A stretch of 64,000 nt of DNA from Erpobdella octoculata (Eukaryota > Annelida > Clitellata > Hirudinida > Erpobdellidae). Numbering within the stretch: position 1 is the stretch's first letter; each line of letters starts with the position of its first letter. The stretch spans positions 34,737,542-34,801,541 of the forward strand of contig OZ022239.1 of assembly GCA_963978895.1 (NCBI GenBank), written 5' to 3'. The notes under the pieces are model-generated. The model made no database searches, was not told where the DNA came from, and saw nothing but the letters and a program-made list of their open reading frames with translations. Shown here one piece after another: positions 45,190-57,695 of the stretch. Made by a program: the position numbers and the translations under genes.

Positions 45190-45475
45190 AAGGTTCATTT
45201 TTTTTAAAGACGTTGTTTAATCAGATATTGGCTTAGACGTCTGCCGATTACCATCAAAGATCGTCAAGCTAAATTGAATTAATAAGTACATATTTAAAAC
45301 TTGGCTTACTATAAAACTATATTAAAGTAAATAATCCATATATTATTTATTCTCATCATAACACGGAACACGCGACATCAAAAGACGATCACATTATATC
45401 AAGGCTAAATAAAATATCGGTCAGTAAATCAACAACATACATATTTTCCGATGTCTATGTGTATTTATTGATAAA
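45190..45475. other. no feature seen
   Basis: AT-rich intronic DNA between the hAT element and the next Helitron copy. Confidence 0.4.
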
Positions 45476-45684
45476 CTAGATATAGCCCGTCAAAAATGAC
45501 GGATTTTTTTAAATCTCATATATTATTTTTCGATTGTAGCGCCACCTCTTTTGATCTTTAGGACTGACAGTGTACACAAATATTGCGTAATAACTTTTAT
45601 TACACGCCTGCGCGCACTAATTTTAGCAACTGCTGACTGCTGACCACCGTTGCCGCCGCACCATGCGAAATTGTAAACACATAA

Positions 45685-45694
<10 letters not shown>
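45476..45694 (-). mobile_element. Helitron family C copy, - orientation
   Basis: Begins CTAG (45476-45479), then the reverse of the family C terminus with a perfect CCGTCA-TTTT-TGACGG hairpin. It shares about 95 bases (GACAGTGTACA to GCTGACTGCTGACCACCG) with the copy nested in the hAT element. The 5' end is blurred by a CA/TA repeat. Confidence 0.75.

Positions 45695-45727
<33 letters not shown>
45695..45727. repeat. (CA)/(TA) tract
   Basis: Short ACAC then TATA array. Confidence 0.9.
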
Positions 45728-46464
<737 letters not shown>

Positions 46465-46479
46465 CAGACATAGGAAACT

Positions 46480-46572
46480 ATGTATGTTGATGTAATAACT
46501 TCTCGTAACGCTGCCAGGTGGCGCTACAATCGCAAAATAAAATATAACGATATAAAAAAATTCTGTCTTTAA
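46480..46572 (+). mobile_element. Helitron family C fragment, + orientation
   Basis: AGGTGGCGCTACAATCGCAA (46515) is the reverse complement of the segment at 45531-45551 in the other copy. The copy decays before the hairpin and CTAG end. It lies 60 bp before neuroligin exon 3. Confidence 0.55.
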
Positions 46573-46633
46573 GTACTAAATTAAGAAATAATGAAATCCC
46601 AAATAAAAACAACACTTAAAAATTACATCTCAG

Positions 46634-46725
46634 GATTCCTCACAACCACTGACAGTGATGCTACTGGCAACTACGCCCTCCTTGATCAAGTGGCAGCCTT
46701 ACATTGGATCAGGGGAAACATCCAA
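46634..46725 (+). CDS. neuroligin-like, coding exon 3
   Basis: A 92-base exon (acceptor CTCAG, donor GTAACC) encoding GFLTTTDSDATGNYALLDQV and AALHWIRGNIQ. The block GN(Y/W)xLLDQxAALxWV is among the most conserved in cholinesterases and neuroligins. It enters in phase 1 and leaves in phase 0. Confidence 0.9.
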
Positions 46726-46845
46726 GTAACCTCCATCATTTCTTACGTTTATCTTCGTGACAGTTTTTTACGATTTTCGTTGCAAATGTCATACTACAGA
46801 AAAATCGCTATTTTTTATCTACCCTAAAAAATTGTTCACTATAAG

Positions 46846-46939
46846 GGTTTTGGAGGAAATCCCGATGACGTCACAATCATGGGTCAAGGCCACGGGGCTA
46901 CAATGGCTAGCATACTAATGATATCGCCTGTAACTAGAG
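46846..46939 (+). CDS. neuroligin-like, coding exon 4 (nucleophile elbow)
   Basis: Encodes GFGGNPDDVTIMGQGHGAT and a short helix. In active esterases the elbow reads G-x-S-x-G; here it reads G-Q-G-H-G, so the catalytic serine is glycine (about residue 291). Neuroligins are likewise non-enzymatic. The exon is phase 0 in and phase 1 out (donor GTTAGT). Confidence 0.9.
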
Positions 46940-47323
46940 GTTAGTCGAGTTGTGACGCCACTAGCCACTGGTTCGTAGCCACATGTGAATCGCGGCGATT
47001 GTATAGTTGATAGGTAGGCAGCCATGCGATGAAATCTGGTTGAAGTCTCAGATGGTTGACCATTGATAGGTTGATTGAGTGATTGATGAGTTGATAGATT
47101 GATTGATAGATGCAGGAAAAAAGTTCTAATTCTTAAAAAAATAAACTTTTCATGTCACTGACGAAATAAATTAATTTTTTTATATTTTTTCTCTTCTTAA
47201 AGTTGAGTTCACCGGAAGTGTCAGTTATTTGAAAAATGAAACATAGATTAAAAATTAATTAATTTCAAATTTAGAAAAACAAAATTCAAAAAACTTTATT
47301 TTTCAAATCTTGCACGAATGCAG

Positions 47324-47528
47324 GTTCCAACCTGTTCCACAGGATTATTCTACAGAGCGGTTCAGTCCTGAGTCCCTGGTCCATAGACAGAACACCTTTG
47401 ACGTGGACCAAACACGTGGCCGATGCTGTCAACTGTTCCATGTTCTGGTCAAATAGTAGACTTCTTGTCAACTGTCTCAAAAAACTGCCGTGGCAAAACC
47501 TGGTTAATGTTGACATCCCAAGTTTCAG
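47324..47528 (+). CDS. neuroligin-like, coding exon 5
   Basis: Encodes NLFHRIILQSGSVLSPWSI, a segment closely following the family pattern LFxRAIIQSGSALSSWA. A Cys-containing helix region with NCSMFW and LVNCLKKLPW follows, with cysteines placed like the second conserved disulfide of neuroligins. NCS is a possible N-glycosylation site. Acceptor ATGCAG, donor GTAGAC, phase 1 in and phase 2 out. Confidence 0.9.
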
Positions 47529-47779
47529 GTAGACAGTAGTTTTTATTTATCTTAGAATATTTAAAAAAAAATTTAAAGCCAGATATTTGGTTGTATGAGG
47601 TACATCTCTACTGTAAACATCAAAGCATTAACTTTTAAACAGCAACGAAAAAACCCGGTCAAATTACTTTTAGAAACTTTTTTGACCTAATTTTTTTATA
47701 TTTAAATTGAAAAAAAATCGAACTGTTTTAAAACCCATAAAATATTTGAACATTCGGTTTTCCTTTCAAACGCATATAG

Positions 47780-47916
47780 GTACCGAGCTTCGTTTGGACC
47801 GACGATAGATGGCAGGAGTGTTCTCCCTCAGGAACCGGAAGTACTTCTTAAAGAGCAGTGCTGTGACACCAGTTTCACCTTTCCAGACCTTCTCATTGGG
47901 GTCGCCAAAGATGAAG
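47780..47916 (+). CDS. neuroligin-like, coding exon 6
   Basis: Encodes YRASFGPTIDGRSVLPQEPE, FPDLLIGVAKDE, matching the neuroligin FGPVxDGxVIPDDPE and LGVNxGE blocks. Acceptor CATATAG, donor GTTGGT, phase 2 in and phase 1 out. Confidence 0.9.
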
Positions 47917-48275
47917 GTTGGTGCTGAATTGCAGACGGGGGGTGAAACCATTTTTTTAAGTGAACTTTTAACATCCTGTGACCTTAGAACGTTTATTCGC
48001 AGACAAATCAATCTGTTAATTGTTTTTAAAATTCTTTAATTTCACCCATGTATATTATTATTTTATAAAATTATATTATTATGTGTATTTATCATTATTA
48101 TAATTATTTAAATTTTTTATTATTATTATTATTTATTACAATATTGTTATCAGTTTAGTCCCGTGAATCATGTGATATTAATATCGGCTTCGTTTGGTTT
48201 GTCGGTTTTACCGTTTTTTCCTAAATATTACAATAAGCTTCTCTCCGGAAATAATAACCCAAATATTGCTCCCAG

Positions 48276-48828
48276 GTTTGCAATACCTGAACGAATCTCA
48301 AATAGAGCAGGGAATAAACAGAACTGAGCTGCAACTCTTTCTCAGGACCTTCGTTCAGAACGTCTTCACCTTCAACAGACAGTACATCTACGAGGTCATC
48401 TACCACCAGTACCAGGACTGGCAGACTGAACGCGACTCGCACTCGGTCCGCGATTTCGTAGCTGACTTCCTGGGCGACGCCCTGCATGTGGCACCAATCA
48501 TAGACCTCGTCCGAAAGAGGGTCAACACCATCCAGCAGCAGACTCATCTTCTACAAAACTCGAACCACAAGAACTCGACCACCGAGCCGTCTAAGACCTT
48601 CATGTTCTGTTTCAACTTTGCCACAAACTCGAAACCCGGTAAGTCCTTCAATAGACAGCCTCTGCCTGTTTTGTCGGCTTTGCCTGGCGACGAGTTGGAT
48701 TATATTTTCGGCATTCCGCTGCTCCAACAAACGGATTGGATCAGTCCGAGATCAGCTCTGTACACGGATGCTGACTGCGAATTCAGCGAGATGGTCATCG
48801 TTCACTGGAAAACGTTCATTTATACCGG
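48276..48828 (+). CDS. neuroligin-like, coding exon 7
   Basis: A 553-base exon that starts GLQYLNESQIEQGINRTEL and contains YHQYQDWQTERD, FLGDALHVAPIIDLV, PGDELDYIFGIPL and VIVHWKTFIYTG. The HGDE-like/YVFG block and the W-T-N-F-A-K-T-G block of the neuroligin C-terminal lobe are thus recognisable. In enzymes the H-G-D-E region is near the catalytic triad; here H is replaced (PGDELDY). Phase 1 in, phase 2 out (donor GTTAGT). Confidence 0.9.
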
Positions 48829-49987
48829 GTTAGTTTTATGCTCTACTAAATTTTCTACGAAATTTAAATTGAATTCTATCGTGCACAAATATTAAATATA
48901 TCAAGCGATGACAAGTCCATCAGAGAGTGAATGATCAATAACTTCGACTGTGCAACTGAGAGTTCTTGAAGTCACGCGAACTGTCGCTGCTGTAGCGTTG
49001 ATACAATTATTTTTCACAAAAGAACTATTATTTACAGAACCGAGTCATTTCTCTTTTTTTGAAAATATTCAAAATCATACGTCAATGCATAGTGGATAAT
49101 TTGCCGTCAGGAAATGAAATACTGAAATCACGATCCACAAAGTAAAAATTAAACACACACAGGCACACAAAGACACAAAAAGGCACACACTCACATGAAA
49201 ACAACTCTTTCTCTCACACACACACACTCACACACACACACACACACATAGACACTCACGGACAACCTTCTCACACACATGCAACACAAAGGACAATCAG
49301 AGACAGCAGAGTCTGATTTTATTTGCAAGTAAATAGAGCCAATAAATAAATGCCAGTCGGAAAAAAATCTTTGCTGCGCTCGAAGTTAACCGCATATAAA
49401 CTCCCTGTTTGGCGTCTGTGTGTGTGTGTGAGTGAATGAGCGTGTGAGCGTGTTTCTGTTTTGTTCGGTTGTTCATAATGGTTCGTCAACGATGTTCGTT
49501 GCGAAACGTTCGTACGTTTAAAGACGAATCATTTCGCGTGTGCTGTGAAAATTTTCGGATGTTCGAACGACGCAATTTCGACATAAAAGGTTCATAAAAT
49601 GAAAGAATTTGAGCTTTCTCCTCTGCTAATGAGCTGCATGCTCAACTCAACTGGTTTCCATGCGAGTTTTTCTTTTCCTGTAAAAGTTTTTTTTACAAAA
49701 ATATATTATAAATATATTTGATTTAAAAACGGAATAAAATGTTTAATGCAAAAATCCCAAAGCGCGTTTTCTTCGGGGGAATAAATCGCGTCTTATTCGA
49801 GTTTTTGCGTTTCTATTAAAATTTGAATGCACTCAGAGTGAATTTAAAATAATTCCGTTAAAAAATTTCAAAAAAAAGGAACTTCACTTTCATTCAAAGA
49901 AAGAACACTTATTTTTTTAATTTTAAAATTACACTAAATTACTTTAAATTTAAAAAAAAGTATTTAATTGAACGTTTTTCTCGACAG
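48829..49987 (+). other. neuroligin intron 7, nothing else seen
   Basis: A 1.16-kb intron with CA-rich microsatellites (about 49150-49260) and no other supported feature. Confidence 0.6.
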
Positions 49988-50088
49988 AAATCCTAACCCG
50001 AAGATAAACGGCCAATTGATGGTGTCGCGTGACTGGACGACTTCGTGGATCGAATATGATGCTTGGTCGCAGTCTTATCTGGAAATCG
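49988..50088 (+). CDS. neuroligin-like, coding exon 8
   Basis: A 101-base exon encoding NPNPKINGQLMVSRDWTTSW and IEYDAWSQSYLEI. It corresponds to the GDPNxP...W..Y....YL.I block that closes the esterase-like domain. Acceptor TCGACAG, donor GTAGGA, phase 2 in and phase 1 out. Confidence 0.88.
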
Positions 50089-50247
50089 GTAGGAGTTGCT
50101 ACAACTTCGCTACCGTTCCATTTCAGCTATAATAAATATATGTGTGTTTTGCAGCATTTAACAATGTTTTTGCAACACTGCTTATAAATTATGATTAAAA
50201 AGAAAAACAATTTTTTTCTTAGCGATGAAAACTTTTCGAAATTTCAG

Positions 50248-51575
50248 ACGAAAAACCAACGCTAAGGCATTTCTACAAAGTTGATAAAATAGCTCTGTGG
50301 CTGGATCTGATTCCCAAACTCCATCGCTCCGACGCCTCTCAAGATCCTCGCTACCATCAACTGGACGACTTTCTCAATCGCACCAGCTTCCAGTCGGGTG
50401 GAACGAAATTTGACGTGCTCGCTCAAGCGGTAAACGTCGAACAAACCACCGCAATGATTCAACTTCACGCTGAGAACGCCAGCCATCAAAAACCAGCCGG
50501 CCATAAAAAAGATCTTCTGGACACATCCATCCACGGCACTTCTCAGCAGCAACATCAAGTACTTGATCATTCTAACCAACAGGTACTACATCAGCAGCAG
50601 ATCAAGAGCGCCGACAACCATCAGAAAGTGTTGAACGTTAAAAAACCCCATAAAAGAGCTTCAACGTTAGCTCCTCATATTGACCATCCTGGTTCAAATT
50701 CTGCTAGTAACAAATCTCATTCTAGCACTGAAAAGTCTAAGAACTTGCAAATCGTCAAAGAAAATCACCAGTTTGTTCATGATTCTAACAGCTTGCACGA
50801 CCACGAAGACATGGAAGATCACCATCTAGCGAATGATGATAAAAACTTACCACTCACCGTTACTCTTGCAGTCGGCTGTGGTCTGCTCTTTGTAAACCTC
50901 TTAATATTTGCCGTAGTCTGCTTCAGAAAAGTTTGCATCATCAAGAGACGCAGTCTTTCTGTGCGCAAGCTACGTCAATACAAACTGGATTCTTCGGAGT
51001 CAAACTGCACCGACCACAGAAGCTGTGGAGTCGTCATGGACTCCTGTCTAGAACAGTCGCCGGCACTTTCCGACTCGAGCAACATACACGAAACTTCACT
51101 GACAACGCACAACCTCAACGATTACAGACAGCACAACCAGCTCATCGATTTGCCCCTGCAAAGCAAACGCTCCATCTCAAACAATTCCCCTCCCGGCTCG
51201 ACCTCGAACATCGACGACAAGTTCTACCGGTGTGCCAGCGGACAGAACTCGCCAGCTTATCGTAAGTTTGAAAATGCTTTCCACTTGTGCTTGAAGCATT
51301 CGAAAGGCGCTCCTGATAATTGTTACACGTCTAAGTTCTCTTCCGGCGATTCTTCTGACGCAGTTCAGCTGACCAAAACCACGACCAATCTCCTCGAAAC
51401 GACGGATGACCAACGGTTTGCCGATCAAAACCAGTTGAAGAAAAAAGACGGTCAAAAGTTCAATCCGCTCTTTTTCACTCAGCACCGTCAGTCACAAAAC
51501 TCCACACTGAACTTTCCTAACACTTTAAATTACTCCACATCTCCAAGACAGCCAATGGAGACTGACGTGACGTGA
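50248..51575 (+). CDS. neuroligin-like, last coding exon (stalk, membrane span, cytoplasmic tail)
   Basis: Starts with RHFYKVDKIALWLDLIPKLH, the neuroligin end of the extracellular domain. A His/Gln/Ser-rich low-complexity stalk of about 170 residues follows. A single membrane span (TLAVGCGLLFVNLLIFAVVC, about residues 841-866 of 1081) comes next, then a basic stop-transfer segment (FRKVCIIKRR) and a cytoplasmic tail of about 215 residues. The C-terminus is METDVT, not the S/T-x-V PDZ ligand of vertebrate neuroligins; an alternative last exon cannot be excluded. The stop is TGA at 51573-51575. Confidence 0.9.
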
Positions 51576-51619
51576 CCAATTAGAAGTTGTTTTCGTTCCA
51601 ATTTTAGTGGTTTTCACTT

Positions 51620-51625
51620 AATAAA
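51620..51625 (+). terminator. candidate polyadenylation signal of neuroligin
   Basis: AATAAA 45 bases after the stop codon. The sequence is AT-rich, so chance occurrence is possible. Confidence 0.35.
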
Positions 51626-52521
51626 TTAATTTATTTATCGTTTATTAGAATTTTATTTAGATTATAATAATTTCTCAAGAACAAGTGTTTTTTATCAAGT
51701 ATATTTTTTAAATTTAATACGTTTTAAATAATATTTCTTCAAATCAAATCTGAATTGTTTGAAATCTGAGTTTATTTTCGGCATAAAAAATATATAATTC
51801 CAGTTTATAACATCAAACATTATTCGGAAAACAATTTCAACTTATCCACCAACGATCTTAAAATAGAATTCCATTATTTTATTTATTTTTCAATCTCTTA
51901 AAAAGCAAAAAACCTATAAAATCACATAAATATACAGGTGTTTCTATGGCTTCCAAAATGTAAACCGCTTCTTTATGCACATACGCTTCTTACTTACCGC
52001 AGTAAACTTCTAAAGCTTTCAAAAAAAGGAAAACAAATTTGTTCAGTTGCATTGAAGACTTTTAAAATTGATGGTGGTTTAAAAATGGAGAAAAAATTTG
52101 TAGTATTATAACCCATATATTAATTGTGTGAGTTATATAAACTCATTTTAAAATAATGAAAAACACGTATTAATAGCACCAACAACCCTCTGTACAACGT
52201 AAAACGAGTTGCAAATGTCCCTGAAAGTCTTCAAAATGACATCAAGTTAACATTTTCGAAACGAAGAATGGAAATAAGTTATGGAAATTTTTTTTTGAAT
52301 AATTATTTCGCAGTCGCAAACTTGCAGTTTGGTTAGTTTCATAACTTTCCTATAAACGACTAGTTGAACGTTTGTTATTCCAGCAACTCCAATGGAGTGG
52401 AGGGGAGGTAGATTATAATGTCAGTATTGGGCATTTATCACGTATACATTTTGAAAATGACATAAGATGTGAAATAAGATAAAATTAATTATTTAAAATA
52501 TGGAACTATCCTAAAGTTGAG
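51626..52521. other. intergenic, no gene seen
   Basis: AT-rich DNA between two convergent genes; presumably their 3' UTRs. Confidence 0.4.
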
Positions 52522-52861
52522 TTAAATACGAACGTAATTAATAACATTTAAATCTAAGGCTTCTTTCCAAAGGGTCTTGATTAAATTCATGTCTCCAGTG
52601 TGAACAAACATTAAATCAACCATTGATTTCCTTTTTGAGAAACTAAAGTAGTGGCCTAACTGGGTGAATGTGACGTTGCCCAGCTTCTTCGGAAGAAAAC
52701 CAGTAAAATAGACGTCGTCGATCCAGAGAAAAGGCACGTAATGGGACACAAAGTACAGCTCTGGCGGCAGGTCTGCTGACATTACTATGGCACTTCCAGC
52801 GCAATAACGAGGATAAAAAACGTCTGGTAGCTCTTCAGGGGTCACCTTCCATTTTCCCCGT
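52522..52861 (-). CDS. GT31 galactosyltransferase-like, coding exon 3 (last)
   Basis: Encodes RGKWKVTPEELPDVFYPRYC, AGSAIVMSADL and PFLWIDDVYFTGF, the conserved C-terminal blocks of beta-1,3-galactosyltransferase-type enzymes (family GT31, in which the E/D-D-V-Y acidic motif is catalytically important). The acceptor is TTTTTCAG. The frame joins exon 2 in phase 2 to complete an Arg codon. It ends with a stop at 52522-52524. Confidence 0.88.
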
Positions 52862-53985
52862 CTGAAAAATATTAGTATTAAAAATAGATCACAAGTTTGT
52901 TTTTAATTTAGACAAGTTAGTTGCCATTTTGGTCTTACAAGATACCTAGACGTGTTTTTTTTATTTCTTTCTTAATGCCTAACACATTTGTAAATGCTGA
53001 ACAAATAGATTCTCATAGCTGCTAAAATCTTAGTGCTCCCATCATAGCCGCAGAGTTCCAACTTTTCCAAAAGGAACAGAGGGACAAAAGTCTAAAAGTC
53101 GAAATATTTATAATAAAGTGTTTTTCTAAATTGGGGTTTAAACAAAACTTAATTTTATGTTACTAGTTTAATGACATTTCACTGGCTATTCTATAAAGTC
53201 GTGTTTTATTCAGCCTGAAACTGAATAAAATTGAAATATTCAAATAATTTTAAGGGTCAGACTTTCTATTTTTGGGAAGCACATGAACTGGTCCAGAATA
53301 TGAGCCGATTTTGTCGCCTCGATCCCAACCGTTGCGGCTAGACAGGAACAGATTTATCTGATCAACAATTTAAGAAGTAGAACCAATTTAAGATTCGCTC
53401 CCTTTTTCCATTCATTGGTTTTTATTGAGGAAATGTCTCTCAACTATGTTTCAACCCTTCCCCAGACGTTGACTGTTTTGGAGGAAAATACATCCCATCT
53501 CAGCCATCGACAATTTTTTGGGGGAAAATTCGTTTAAGCTTAACCAATGCTCTGTTTCCATAGGCTAAAATATCTTTACGCTAGGTAGGCTAAGTCGTAG
53601 CCAGTCCAGCTCTGCGCCTATAGCTTTAAAAAAGCTTCCAGCCGACGCAAATTAGTTTAAGTTAATTGATAATGATTCCAGAACACCTAACCAGCAGCGC
53701 AAGTAATACATCATAAAAAATAATGCAGACCTTGTTTGTGGCTACATCTCAAAGCTACAAACTGTTTTTTGTAGCTTTAATGTGACGCAAGGGTAATTGC
53801 TTCATAATGGACGAAATAGATAACTATTTTCTTAACTCCTAATACAGTCAGCCATTAGTATATGGATCTAAGCGGCTAGTTGCATCAGTACATACAATAA
53901 AACAAGTACGGAAATATGGATCTGAAGCACAATTAAAACAGTTGATTTAAATTGAAGTTATTGGAATAAAATTTCAAATGGCAAC

Positions 53986-54575
53986 CTGAGAACTAGAGAC
54001 CGCTCGAAGACATTACACAAAATGTGCCTTCTCACTGGCACCAGATAATTGTCGTCCAAATATTTGAAAAGTTTGAACGTGTTGACAAACACGTCATCGT
54101 CAGTCTTTAAAATAAATTTAGCTTTCAGGCAGTTTTGAGTGATCCACTTAAGGGCACCGATTGCCTTGTATGTGAGATTATGATAGTCATCCGTGTAGTC
54201 CTCTTGAATAATGTCTCGATACAATTTACTTTCTTGCTCTATGGCATCTTGGAGGGCAGCTTCCTTTGGAAGGCCCATGAAGAAGAGGAGTTTTATTGGG
54301 TGGATTTGAAGCCCGGGGTTTCCCCATGTTTTTCTGATCAGTTTTCTTCTTTGGAAATGTTCAGGGTTGGTGTGAACGTAGAATAGAGCGTACAGCTCTT
54401 CCTCAGCACTGTCGAAGTAATTTGTCGTGTTCTGTTGTTGTTTCTCGGTGTTGTTGTCGTTACTTGAAAAGATGTTGTTGCAGATGCTGGGTTGGTCAAT
54501 GATGACTTTGAAAATATGTTCGTGTACAATTGGTCCGTCGAGTGGGTGGTCGAGAATTGCTAATTTCGGCGCAAC
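53986..54575 (-). CDS. GT31 galactosyltransferase-like, coding exon 2
   Basis: Encodes the stem end and the catalytic core start. YALFYVHTNPEHFQRRKLIR with KTWGN is the R..IR.TW motif, LLFFMGLP the next strand, and HNLTYKAIGALKWITQNC and ILKTDDDVFVN carry the D-x-D metal and nucleotide-sugar binding motif. The Asn-rich stem contains potential N-glycosylation sites. Acceptor TTTAG (54577-54576), donor GTTGCC (53985). The enzyme would transfer a hexose to glycans in the Golgi; the exact donor and acceptor cannot be told. Confidence 0.9.
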
Positions 54576-55181
54576 CTAAATGAAATCATGAAATGCATTT
54601 GACTTGTTTTTATTTTAAAAATAATGATTAGATTTAGATCTAATTATAGAAATAGTAAAGAAATTTGAATAGCTTTAAAAATATTCATCGATTACATATT
54701 TTTTTGTGAAAGTTGTTTTGTCAGATATAATTTCCTAAATACGTTCCATTGATGTATTCTTTTGCCAAAAATAAATCAAATTCGGGTCGGGAGGTAAAAA
54801 GCATTTGCTGTATCGTGTAAAAATTGTAATTGTTACCAAGCTCCAGCTGAACTTACTTACTGACATGCAAATATTTACAGCATTGAAACCCGGGTATACA
54901 TTGCAAACGTCTCTAACATTTTTTAGAATTAACCAAAAATGGCAAATAATTTGTTTTAAAATAAAAAAAATCTATTTAATTTTTTTATGAAAAAATACAC
55001 ATTGACTTTTTTTCTCAGATGTCTTATATCCCGCATAACTTGGATGGTTCGCAAAACTTGGATGATCCGCTAAATTTAGATGCCCCGCACAACCCACCCA
55101 CATTTTTTACCTCTCATCCACCGTGTTTGCATACATTGTTTAAATTTAGTATTAATAAAACTTTTTATCTTAAAAGTTTAC

Positions 55182-55331
55182 CATAGTTGTTGAAAAATTA
55201 TGTTTCTGCATCTCCACCATCTGGCTGAAATTTTCTATCATCGTTGAAGCTTTAATCCACGAAAAAATAACAAGGATGGTGAATGACAGCAAGCACAATA
55301 ATTTTACAATAAATACATTTGACAAGTACAT
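55182..55331 (-). CDS. GT31 galactosyltransferase-like, coding exon 1 (signal anchor)
   Basis: Fifty codons from the ATG at 55331 to a GTAAAC donor at 55181, phase 0. A short cytoplasmic start is followed by a hydrophobic signal anchor (VFIVKLLCLLSFTILVIFSW), as in type II Golgi transferases. The open frame extends upstream but only from a TTG, so this ATG is preferred. Joined with exons 2 and 3 the protein has about 359 residues, a normal length for the family. The two introns are about 0.6 and 1.1 kb. Confidence 0.7.
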
Positions 55332-55399
55332 TCTATTTTCTACCCTACTAAACTGAAGAATATAATATATATAAGGTAGAGGATACGTTACCAAACACC

Positions 55400-56219
55400 G
55401 AAGAAATAATGTTAGGCTGGCTCGGCTTAACGATTAATGTTCAAATTGTCGACACATATTTATTTGATTGGTGGTTAGATAAGGTATATTGATTAAAACT
55501 TTGTTTTCTTGCAAACTGTTGTTTACCATCAATAAAACTTGCTTGGCGTTACTTCTAGATTTTTATTACTAACAGTCCTGTAATCAATATCGCATGTACG
55601 CTGTAACGTTACCCTAAGATCATAAGCGTGAGTGGCCAAATTATTTGTTGAGTTAAAAAATTTCAAAAGATGAGCTAATATCATCAATATAAAATTCAAA
55701 TCTCCACGTTACCAGTTGTGTGTTTACAACGTTCACACATGGATGGCTTGCAACAGCTACTACAAATTTGTTTTAAAGAAAAGACAGTCAGCTTTTGTCG
55801 AGCAGGTCGACTGCAGTCAGCTCGACAAGCTGACGCAAAACTTCACCAGCTGACGGAATTTTCCATTCCCCAAAGCTGTTTCGTGGAAAAGCCAACCGTG
55901 ACGATGAGTATTTTATGGCTGTGATGATTGCAACACGACTTTAACGTTTATTGTTGATTTCGCCATTCTGAGTATTGATTCCCATGATGTATAATTCTTC
56001 TGCAACTTCGTCACAGGTGTTGCAACCTGTCCTCAGATTTTTAAGCTTTTTAAATCCTTTATATTAACTATGCCGTGTTTGCTTGCTGGTTTAATTAAGA
56101 CATGCCTTGTTCACTTTTTTACGCTTAAAAACATACTTCCCATCATCTAATCAAAATTAGATTAAGTGTATTGAATGGTTGTCAATCATTTTCTATTTTA
56201 TTATAAAAATTTAAATCTA
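55400..56219. other. intergenic, no gene seen
   Basis: Contains a stretch with several CAGCTGAC/GTCAGCT repeats (55788-55855) and otherwise nothing recognised. Presumably the promoter side of the GT31 gene. Confidence 0.4.
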
Positions 56220-57695
56220 TCTATATATATAAAAGAACATGTCCTGACTGACTGACTGACTGACTGACTGACTGACTGACTGATGACTGACTGATAATCA
56301 ACGCCGAGCTCAAACGCCTCATCCTAGGAACGTGAAATTTGGAACTTATATTACTTTTATAGCGTAAACATCCGCTAAGAAAGGATTTTTAAAAATTTGC
56401 TCCTGAGGGGAAAAAACTGGAAAACAAACTTTTTTCTAAAACAATGTACATCTCGAAAACCAAAAATTAGATTCTTTTTAAAAAATAAAAAGATACGTGT
56501 TTCACCATTTTTTGAAAATTCGGTTTCCCGGACCTCAAATGTGGGTTGGAAAATTGGGTTATTTGGTTTTTAAAGTAGCTTCTACTTAAAAACTTTTAAT
56601 GCTACAGGAGTAAAAATTAGTGTTTAGTTTCTACTCCAAAAATAATGAAATACGTGTTTTAGCATTTTTTGAAAATTTGGTTTCCAGGACTTCAAATGTG
56701 GGGTGGAAAATAGGGCTAATTGTCTTTTATAGTAACTGCTACTCCAAAACAGTAAATACCACAGATGTAAAAATTATTATTTAGTTTCTTTTCTAAAAAT
56801 AAAGACATACGTGTTTCACCATTTTTTACAAATTTGGTTTCCCGGACCTCAAATGTGGGTTGGAAAATTGGGTTATTTGGTTTTTAAAGTAGCTGCTACT
56901 CAAAAACTGTGAATGCTACAGGAGTAAAAATTATTATTTAGTTTATACTTCAAAAATAATGAAATACGTGTTTTAGCATTTTTTGAAAATTTGGTTTCCA
57001 GGACTTCAAATGTGAGGTGGAAAATAGGGTTATTTGTTTTTTAAAGTAACTGCTACTCAAAACTGTAAATACCACAGATGTAAAAATTAGTATTTAGTTT
57101 CTATTCTAAAAATAAAGATATACGTGTTTTACCATTTTTTGAAAATTTGGTTTCCAGGACCTCAAATGTGAAGTGGAAAAGGGGTTATTTGATTTTAAAA
57201 TAACTGCTACTCAAAAACTACTGTAAATGCTACAGATGTGAAAATTAGTATTTTGAGGTTTTGGGCCGGTTAAAAGGAGATGAGTTCAGTTTATCACCGG
57301 ACGGACGGGCCAAGCCGTTATTTTAGGGTTTTCATACGGCCCTGCCCAAACCTTAAATCAAGGTGGAACGGGCTGATATTTTTAACCAAGTATATAGACA
57401 TTTGAGTGATTTTAGGGTGTTCAGACGGGCCGGTCTAAAACTTGAAGTCAAGGTGGGATGGGCCGAAGTTTTTCATCAAGTATATAGAACTTCTAGGCCT
57501 GTAAAAGAGGGCCGGACCCATATTAGACGGGCCGTGCCGGGCCAGGAATTTCGGTTTTTGAAACGGGCTGGGCCAAGTTGTCGACGGGCGGAGCCGAGAC
57601 CTAAAAAATTGATCCGTGCAGTGGGTACTCTACTATGTATGCACGGTTCAAATTCTCTAATTTCATGCGAGCGAAGCCGTTACGGGCACTGCTAG
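56220..57695 (+). mobile_element. Helitron family A copy 1 (1476 bp)
   Basis: Starts TCTATATATATAAAAG after an A and ends GGGCACTG-CTAG (57692-57695) before T. An AGCG-AAGC-CGTT hairpin lies ten bases upstream of the CTAG. Near the 5' end is a (TGAC)n array. The body is a roughly 158-bp unit (recognised by GGTTTCCNGGACNTCAAATG) repeated five times. A terminal G/C-rich region with GACGGGCC motifs follows. No protein is encoded, so this is a non-autonomous copy. Confidence 0.83.
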
